A DNA stretch of 22,500 bases, taken from Prorocentrum cordatum. Its lineage: Eukaryota; Sar; Dinophyceae; Prorocentrales; Prorocentraceae. The stretch is taken from assembly GCA_963575745.1 (NCBI GenBank), contig CAUYUJ010004313.1, forward strand, positions 433,795-456,294. The letters run 5' to 3'. Below, one piece after another: positions 16,462 to 22,500 of this stretch; within the stretch, counting starts at the first letter, position 1, and each line of letters starts with the position of its first letter. The notes beneath the pieces are model-generated. The model was not told where the DNA came from, searched no databases, and was given only the letters and a program-made list of their open reading frames with translations. The position numbers and the translations under genes are program-made.

Positions 16462-17320
16462 AGCCCGGAGTAGTGGCTTCAGTTAGTGCCCCGCCCGCCA
16501 GTCTGGCGTCGCCGGTGGCTGTGGTAGATCTAGCCCCCACCCGTGAGCCCTCACAGAGTGAACATGACATGTAATGGCCCGCCCGCCCGCCCGAAAATCC
16601 CATGACTGAGCGACGGCTTCACTTGGTGCCCCGCCCGCCCGGCACGAGTCATCAGCGGTTGTGGTTCATTTCCCCCCACCATGTTCCATCGCAGAGTAAA
16701 GGCTGCATTTACTGTCCCGCCCGCCCGCCCGACTGAACGCCCCATCCCTGAGTGAAGCTTGAACTTAATGCCCCGCCCGCCCGACCAGCGCACTCGGTGA
16801 TCGTGGCATATGTTTCCCCCAACCTTGTACCATCACAATGAAGAGCGTTACGTTTAATATGCCGCCCGCCCAACCGACCGAACGCCCCACCACTGAGGGA
16901 AGAGTGCATTGAATGTCCCACCCGCCCGACAGGCGTCTTCGATGTTTGTGATAAATGTCTCCCAAACCTTGTCCCATGACTGATTGAAGATTTGATTTAA
17001 TGCCACCCCCGCCCGACACGAGTCCTCGGCGGTTGTGCTACATTTCCCCCCACCATGTCCCATCACAGAGGGACAGTACATTTAATGTCCCGCCCGCCCG
17101 CCCGACTGAACACCCCATCCCTGAGTGAAGCTAGAGTTTAATGCCCCCATCGGTTATTGCGCCCATCGGTTATGAAGCTGAGTGAAGCGCATTCGGTCAT
17201 TGTGGCATATATTTCCCCCAACCTTGTACCACCACAGTGAGGAGCGTTACGTTTGCTGTACCGCCCGCCCAACTGACCGAACGCCCCACCACTGATTGAA
17301 GATTGCATTTTGTTTTTAAT
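16462..17320. repeat. Higher-order repeat with CCCGCCCGCC boxes
   Basis: Subunits of roughly 120 bp each end in ATG-like text followed by CCCGCCCGCCCG. The order repeats: ACGAGTC-TC-GCGGTTGTG at 16642 and 17016, GACTGAACGCCCCATCCCTG at 16731 and 17104 with one change, and CGTGGCATATGTTTCCCCCA at 16806 with a relative at about 17209. This gives a 373-400 bp higher-order unit in two copies plus an older partial copy. The minus strand carries (GGGC)n runs able to form G-quadruplexes. Frames across it are repeat artefacts. Confidence 0.82.
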
Positions 17321-17341
17321 GAGCAGAAATAACTGGCCGGG

Positions 17342-17400
17342 CAACAGGCGAACGTCACCTGCGAATCTCGTCGGACCGTCCGAGAGCAAAACGGTCTTCG
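17342..17400 (+). repeat. Dispersed repeat: 21-bp and 37-bp segments combined
   Basis: CAACAGGCGAACGTCACCTG plus C (17342-17362) recurs exactly at 18433-18453. The adjoining 37 bp (17364-17400), containing the dyad TCGGAC-C-GTCCGA, recurs exactly at 19337-19373. Confidence 0.85.
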
Positions 17401-18000
17401 CAAACAGAGGCGATGATGTCCGCAAGCGGAGCTCACCTGCAAGTCGGCTCAGCAGCCCGACACGCCCGTGCGCGAGAGGCATACCGAGTGACCCGCTGAA
17501 GACTCCCCGCCGCTGAACAATTTAAACTAATGGCCAGGAGAGCCTGCTGGAAGATAAGATGGAGGGAGGGCACGAGCGACCAGCTTTGTGACGCCGAGGG
17601 AGCGGCCGGGGGGCGGCTCAGGAGGCCCCAGGGAGAGGAGGGGGAACCCAGATTGTGACCTTCTTGGGCCCGTCTTGACCGAAACGCATACTTTTAGCAA
17701 TGCTCCTCCGAGCCCATGGGGCGCGCGCGCGCTGACAACGCGCTCCCCGACCGTCGGCTCGAGGAGCAGCAGGAGGAGGTAAAATGAGCATCGTTTAACC
17801 GATCCCTATCCCCACTGGCGTGGCCTGGGCCCTGCTGGTCGATTTACCTTTTAGACGCAGATGCAAGTCAACATTCTCTGTTTCCTCCTGCCCCTTCCTC
17901 ATTCCTCCTCCTCCGCTCTCATCGACCATTCGACGGGTGATCTGTCGCCAAGCTACGGGCCAGGAAAAATGCAGCGCTACATCGCCTTGCTGCACCTATG
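17401..18000. other. No gene seen
   Basis: Mixed sequence with a possible fragment of the ~10.5-bp family near 17585-17680 and an A-rich GAAACGCATACTTTT segment at 17691 recalling the array cores. No domain is recognisable in the short frames. Confidence 0.4.
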
Positions 18001-18004
18001 GAAT

Positions 18005-18425
18005 ACCATGAGACAAACCATGCTACGCTATAAAGCGCAATGCCACTATGCAGTATACAATGCAATCACATAATACACCCTGCAGTGCGCATTGCATGCC
18101 ATGCTATGCTGTGCTGTGAAATGCGATGGTCTTCAATGGGATAATACGCTGAGCCATATCATTTTATGTTTCCCATGAAGAGCGGTGCTACCGCGATACA
18201 TGGTATGCACAGACACCGCATACCGTGCTACGCAATGCAATGCAACCATATTGTGAGCTGCTAGGCTAAAACGAAGAGGACGACAGCAAGAGCAACAACG
18301 GGGGTGTGACATGTGCATGAGTTCTGTTTGCTGTTGCGCAGAGCAGTACGATGCTGTTCGATTAATTTATGCGCATTGGACGCAACGATGTGTCATGAGA
18401 TGCAATGCCATGCTAGGCAATCGCT
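18005..18425. repeat. Diverged relative of the GCTAT pentanucleotide array
   Basis: ATGCTACGCTATAAAGCGCA, CATGCCATGCTATGCTGTGC and similar text is scattered to 18240 and again at 18390-18425, with the five-base rhythm only locally kept. Confidence 0.5.
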
Positions 18426-18432
18426 GCCCCGA

Positions 18433-18453
18433 CAACAGGCGAACGTCACCTGC
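18433..18453 (+). repeat. Dispersed 21-bp repeat copy
   Basis: Identical to 17342-17362. Here it is not followed by the 37-bp segment. Confidence 0.85.
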
Positions 18454-18639
18454 TAATCCGCCAATCCCTTGTGGGTCTCCAGGCGTGTGAGATTGTTCTA
18501 CCCCCCATTATCCCCCCCAAGGGACCCCAAACCGGAATTTTGACCCCCCTGGCCTGGGCCGGCCCCGGACCGAACTCACACGGGGCGGTCTGGGCTCCCT
18601 GGGATCGCCTTTCAGCTGCACGACAGCACCTGACGCCTC

Positions 18640-19190
18640 CCAACAAGCCGCCACGACGGTCCACGAGAACCCGAAGTCGCCGAAAGATCGTTCCAAGACC
18701 CCCAAGATGAGCTCAAAACGGCCCAAGAGGCCGCAAAGACACCCCACGAAGCGTCCAAGACACCCCAAAAATCGTCCCAGTCACTCGAGAAAAAAAAAAC
18801 ATGTTTCGCATACTCGCCTTTTCGGCTTTCACAACGTCCAAGACGGGCAAAGAAACATTCAACATCGCCCCCGGACGGCCGAAGGGGCCCCCAAGAGGGG
18901 TCGACAAGGATCCAAAAACAACCCACGAAGCCCCAAAGACGGCCCAAGAGGGCCCCCAGACAGCTCCAAGAGGGAGTCCAGAAGGCACACGTTCGAGCCT
19001 TCGGCCCCAAGACGCCCCCAGCCTGCCCCAAGAACACCCCAAGAGGCCCTGAGGGACCCCCAAGAAAACCTCAAAGGCCTCCAGGAAGCCCCCAAGAAGC
19101 TCCCAAGAGGCCCCAAAACTTGGCCCAAGATGCCTCGAGGCGGCCAGATATGGCATACAGACAGGCCCAGATGCCACCAAAACGCCGCAA
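18640..19190 (+). repeat. ~10.5-bp degenerate array, copy C, with A-rich core
   Basis: Units alternate at 10 and 11 bp (GGCCCAAGAG, GCCGCAAAGAC, ACCCCACGAA, GCGTCCAAGAC, ACCCCAAAAA). An A/T-rich core at 18783-18842 is, in reverse complement, similar to the core of the array at 14085-14700. Orientation is opposite to that array. Confidence 0.78.
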
Positions 19191-19336
19191 AAGGGCACCA
19201 AGAGGTACGATAACAGCAACGAAGCAACAGGAACGATGTCGAGCGCCGTGCCATGATTCGGACAAGCCTCGTGAAATGTAGTCCTGGAGGCGCAATAGTT
19301 CATACAGGGGTCGGCGGATGTGGCGTAATCCGATAC

Positions 19337-19373
19337 AATCTCGTCGGACCGTCCGAGAGCAAAACGGTCTTCG
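19337..19373 (+). repeat. Dispersed 37-bp repeat copy
   Basis: Identical to 17364-17400 with unrelated flanks. It includes the TCGGACCGTCCGA dyad and GAGCAAAACGGTCTTCG. Confidence 0.88.
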
Positions 19374-20179
19374 TCCCTTACTGTCCCTTGCACTGTCGGC
19401 CCTCACTGTCTCAGTGTATGACTGTATGCGCTCCTTCGCCTGGCTCGGTTCCTGGGCATCGTTTCTGCATAGGTTGCTGTGGATGCGGGCAACGGAACTA
19501 CTCACAATCGCCCATCAAAATTTCGGGATCCGACTGAAAGGCGTAATTAGGCCTCTTGATGGCATCACTATTCCAGAAGACCCGTAGGCGACGCCACTGC
19601 AAGATCGCGAGTCGAAGACAACCTACGCTTCATCCATGTATGCTCCACATACAGAGCCCCAGGCTTGACCCCCACGAACGAAAACAATACGGCGACCGCA
19701 ATTAGCAACGAAAGAATCCGCCGGCCCACTTGTGAGTCTACCAGGCTGTAGGACTAGGTTGCTGCTCCCTGCGCCAGTTGCAGTTTCAAGTCTCCAATGA
19801 TAAAATCATGCTTTCTGCTTTGTACTGTACATTGTTACTGTCCACGCGGGGGGGGGGGGCGACAAAGGATTCGGGGGCGAATCCCACCCCTGTGTTTCCT
19901 AATGTTTCGGGTTTGCTTTTCCTTTTCGGTGTGTCGGGGTGGTGGGTCGGTCGGTTTGTTGATCTTGAGGCGGAGCTCTGTCTGAATCGGTTTTGTTTCC
20001 GTTTCTTGTTTTCTCGTCCGTCGGTGGGGCATGGCCAGGATTGCGCCTGGGGCTTGGGGGGGGGGGACCTGAGAGAAGCGGTGGGAGGGCCGCCGTTTGG
20101 TCACGAATTTGACTGCGCGACCCCTCGCACACTCAGATTCGAGACCAGGGGGAGGGTTGCGACCTGGGGGTGGGGGTGG
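19374..20179. other. No confident gene
   Basis: A minus-strand frame of about 55 codons without ATG ends at about 19626; it has no recognisable domain. A G-run occurs at 19848 and a GGGGGTGGGGGTG tract ends at 20179. Confidence 0.4.
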
Positions 20180-20207
20180 GGGTGACATTTAAGAGTATGT
20201 GACCTGC

Positions 20208-20496
20208 GCTGTTTGCTCGCGCCGAGACGTTTGTTTTTCCGCGCGGCATCTCATGGCGTGAGCTTGCTCGCGTGCACGGTTGTGGCGCGCGCATTCGAAA
20301 ATATCAGGTCTAGCAGTAGTGGCCGTATCTGTACTCATGTAAATACTACTATAATACTTAGGTCATGCTCGTGCGTTTGCTCATTGTCCTACACCTCCTC
20401 CTGACCTTACGCATACAGCAGCGTCGCATCATTATTTCTACTAGGTGATCTGCTGATGCTACTTCTGCTCCAGATGTGCCACGAATCCGCGGCGCC
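20208..20496. other. No gene seen; left-arm unique segment
   Basis: Unique sequence between the outer inverted repeat and the ATC array, with no counterpart in the right arm. Confidence 0.45.
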
Positions 20497-20498
20497 GC

Positions 20499-20577
<79 letters not shown>

Positions 20578-20582
20578 TGTCG

Positions 20583-20649
<67 letters not shown>

Positions 20650-20883
20650 CGTCATCCTCAGCATCGACATCATCAGCATCATCACGCCGCCTCATCCCCC
20701 TCCTCCTGCGCATCGTCATCATCATCATGTATCCTCATCCTCCTCCTCCTCTTCCTCCTCCTCCTCCTCCACATCATCATCATCATCATCATCATCAGCA
20801 TCATCATCATCACCATCATCATCATCGCCATCATCATGGTCTCCCTTCATCCTCGTCCTCTGCCGCGTCGTCACCATCATCAG

Positions 20884-20920
<37 letters not shown>

Positions 20921-21058
20921 GCCATCATCATCCCTTCTCGTCATCGCCCTCGCCCTCGTCATCATCACCATCATCATCATCGTCATCATCATCATCGTCA
21001 TCATCGTCATCATAATCCTAATCGTCATCACCGTCGTCGTCATCACCATCATCATCGT
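20497..21058. repeat. (ATC)n array with interruptions
   Basis: Two long ATC runs (20497-20576 and 20587-20646) separated by TTGTCGTC, then ATC mixed with CTC, GTC and GCC blocks. The resulting His, Ile, Ser, Met and Asp runs in six frames are artefacts. Confidence 0.93.
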
Positions 21059-21092
21059 CTCTCCTCCTCCTCCTCCTCCTCCTCCTCCTCCC
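21059..21092. repeat. (CTC)n array
   Basis: Ten or so CTC triplets closing the ATC-rich region. Confidence 0.9.
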
Positions 21093-21189
21093 CCTCCGCC
21101 TCTTCGCTTCCCATGTCAGGACGGAGGGGGAGGAGAAGGGATAAGTAGTGGAGAGGAGGGGGCCGGTACGATGAGAAATGATAAGAAGC

Positions 21190-21520
21190 CTCCACAATGA
21201 AAATCAATAAGAACACCCTACAATCAAAAACAATAAGAAACCCATACAATCAAAAACAATAAGAAACCCATACAATCAAAAACAATAAGAAACCAATACC
21301 ATCAGAAACAATCAGAAACCTGTAAAATCAAAAACAATAAGAAACCCATACGATCAAAAACAATAACAAATACATACAATCAAAAACAATAAGAAATCCG
21401 TACAATCAAAAAAAAAGGAAACCCATACAATCAAAAACAATAAGAAATCCCTACAATCAAAAACAATAAGAAATCCGTACAATCAAAAACAATAAGACAC
21501 CCGCACAATCAAAAACAATC
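21190..21520 (+). repeat. Tandem 26-bp array, left arm
   Basis: About 12 units of ACAATCAAAAACAATAAG plus AAACCCAT or AAATCCGT, in register from 21220. The first unit and the one near 21402 are degenerate. Confidence 0.93.
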
Positions 21521-21557
21521 AGAAAACGTCTTGGGTCCACAAACCCTGTGAGGGTAC
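21520..21557 (+). repeat. 38-bp inverted repeat, left
   Basis: Starts CAGAAAACGTCTTGGGTCCA and ends GTGAGGGTAC. It is the reverse complement of 21754-21791 at 36 of 38 positions. Confidence 0.93.
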
Positions 21558-21643
21558 AAAAAAAAAAAAAAAACTTGTGAGGGTACCCAAAAAAACAAAA
21601 CAACAATGGTTTTCGTGCCTTCAGGCTGCCTGGGCGGATCTGG

Positions 21644-21685
21644 GCTGGAGGGGCCCGGAGGAAGCCCGAAGACGCGAAAACAATT
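21644..21685 (+). repeat. GC-rich centre segment, copy 1
   Basis: GCTGGAGGGGCCCGGAGGAA and the following bases through ACAATTG recur at 21871-21912 with one change. The duplicated block also carries the CTCACA/GGACCCAAGACG segment. Confidence 0.9.
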
Positions 21686-21753
21686 GTTTTTTTGGTTTTT
21701 TGGGTGCCCTCACAGGTTTTTTGTGTTTTTTTATTTTTTTTTGTGTTTTTTGG

Positions 21754-21791
21754 GTACCCTCACAAGGTTCGTGGACCCAAGACGTTTTCTG
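21754..21791 (-). repeat. 38-bp inverted repeat, right; duplicated at 21930-21967
   Basis: GTACCCTCACAAGGTTCGTG onward to GTTTTCTG. A direct second copy lies at 21930-21967, showing that part of the centre was duplicated with a ~50-bp internal loss. Confidence 0.9.
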
Positions 21792-22185
21792 ATTGTTTTT
21801 GATTGTATGGATATCTTATTGTTTTTGATTGTACGGATTTCTTATTGTTTTTGATTGTATGGATTTGTTAGCTGGAGGGGCCCGGAGGAAGCCCGAAGAC
21901 ACGAAAACAATTGATTTTTGGTTTTGTGGGTACCCTCACAGGGTTCGGGGACCCAAGACGTTTTCTGATTGTTTTTGAATGTATTGATTTCTCATTGTTT
22001 TTGATTGTACGGATTTCTTATTGTTTTTGATTGTATGGATTTGTTATTGTTTTTGATCTTATGGATTTGTGATTGTTTTTGATTGTATGGGTTTCTGTTT
22101 GTTTTTGGTTGTATGGATTTCTAAGTGTTTGGGATTGTATGGGTTTGTTACTGTTTTGATTGTACGGATGTCTTACTGTTTTGAT
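21783..22185 (-). repeat. Tandem 26-bp array, right arm (split by the duplicated centre)
   Basis: Units of TCTTATTGTTTTTGATTGTA plus YGGAT run in the orientation opposite to the left arm. About three units precede and nine follow the second GC-rich segment (21871-21967); the outer units are more degraded. Confidence 0.9.
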
Positions 22186-22257
22186 GGCGCGGAAAAGAAA
22201 GGAAATGTGGAGGACGAATAATACGAGAAGGAACATGCGGAGGGGGATGAAAAGGAT

Positions 22258-22352
22258 TATGATGATGATGATGATGAGGATGATGATGATGATGACGACG
22301 ATGATGATGATGATGGTGATGATGATGATGATGATGATGATGGTGATCATGA
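22258..22352. repeat. (GAT)n array, right arm
   Basis: GAT triplets with GAC, GAG and GGT interruptions, facing the ATC array of the left arm. Confidence 0.92.
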
Positions 22353-22500
22353 TGCTGAGAAAAGCGGCAGGCCACATACTCTTAAATGTCACCCTTACGG
22401 GGGGGGGGGAAACAAAAACAAAAAAAAACGGAAGAAGAAAACAGCGTTTCCCCCCCCCGCCCCCCCTTTTACAATTACTCAATATGAATACTACTCTCCC

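Larger units (their letters stand above)
20180..22394. mobile_element. Nested foldback-like structure, about 2.2 kb
   Basis: A 28-bp sequence beginning GGGTGACATTTAAGAGTATG (20180-20207) is inverted at 22367-22394 with one mismatch. Inside, (ATC)n on the left opposes (GAT)n on the right, and arrays of 26-bp units at 21190-21520 and 21783-22185 are inverted relative to each other. The centre (about 21558-21753) is bordered by a 38-bp inverted repeat with two mismatches. Foldback transposons have long inverted termini made of subrepeats, which this resembles. No transposase is visible. The arms are unequal, so the outer 28-bp pair may bound a composite. Confidence 0.6.

Noticed and set aside
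20497-21060. Long His-, Ile-, Ser- or Asp-rich open frames
   Set aside because: All six frames stay open across the ATC array. This is a property of the triplet repeat, not coding evidence.
21190-22185. CRISPR array, suggested by regular ~26-bp repeats
   Set aside because: Units are directly tandem with no unique spacers, and the genome is eukaryotic.

Overview
The window looks like a repeat-dominated stretch of a dinoflagellate nuclear genome. Two loci match the conserved 22-nt dinoflagellate spliced leader (SL). One is an almost complete copy at 14049-14070 on the minus strand (21 of 22 positions). The other is a row of three truncated copies at 10854-10897, just upstream of the only convincing gene. 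Dispersed trinucleotide microsatellites, poly-G runs, mixed GC content and almost no coding sequence fit the same picture. The species cannot be named from the sequence.

One gene is well supported: an intronless 400-codon minus-strand ORF (9646-10848) for a type II membrane protein with the hallmarks of the rhamnan-synthesis protein F (RgpF) glycosyltransferase-associated family. Its three tandem SL relicts and lack of introns mark it as a gene recycled through mRNA and reverse transcription, probably several times. A second, doubtful ORF (13326-14000, minus) lies just downstream of the full-length SL copy but is made largely of repeat DNA.

Layout. 1-2260: a (CGG)n block, then an array with ~10.5-bp period. 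2262-3000: a perfect hairpin followed by three ~235-bp tandem units. 3000-9640: no recognisable gene, with GAC/GGC, GAG, GGAAGA/GAT and CTC microsatellites, small duplications and palindromes. 9646-10897: the RgpF-like retrogene with SL relicts. 10920-12760: degenerate minisatellites, a five-copy ~158-bp tandem repeat and a two-copy 149-bp repeat. 12919-13268: a pentanucleotide GCTAT/GCGAT array. 13480-14700: two further ~10.5-bp arrays flanking the full-length SL copy. 15050-15710: a 9-bp minisatellite, pyrimidine tract and (ATT)n. 15747-16380: a 634-bp MITE-like element with terminal inverted repeats. 16462-17320: a higher-order repeat with CCCGCCCGCC boxes. 18640-19190: another ~10.5-bp array in the opposite orientation. 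20180-22394: a nested foldback structure with 28-bp outer inverted repeats, opposed (ATC)n/(GAT)n tracts and opposed arrays of 26-bp units around a GC-rich centre.

The genes do not form an operon or pathway. What the window mainly shows is how this genome is built: mRNA recycling that leaves SL scars, foldback elements, and a dispersed repeat whose spacing matches the DNA helical pitch. Many long open frames on both strands are by-products of GC-rich or triplet repeats and are not annotated as genes.
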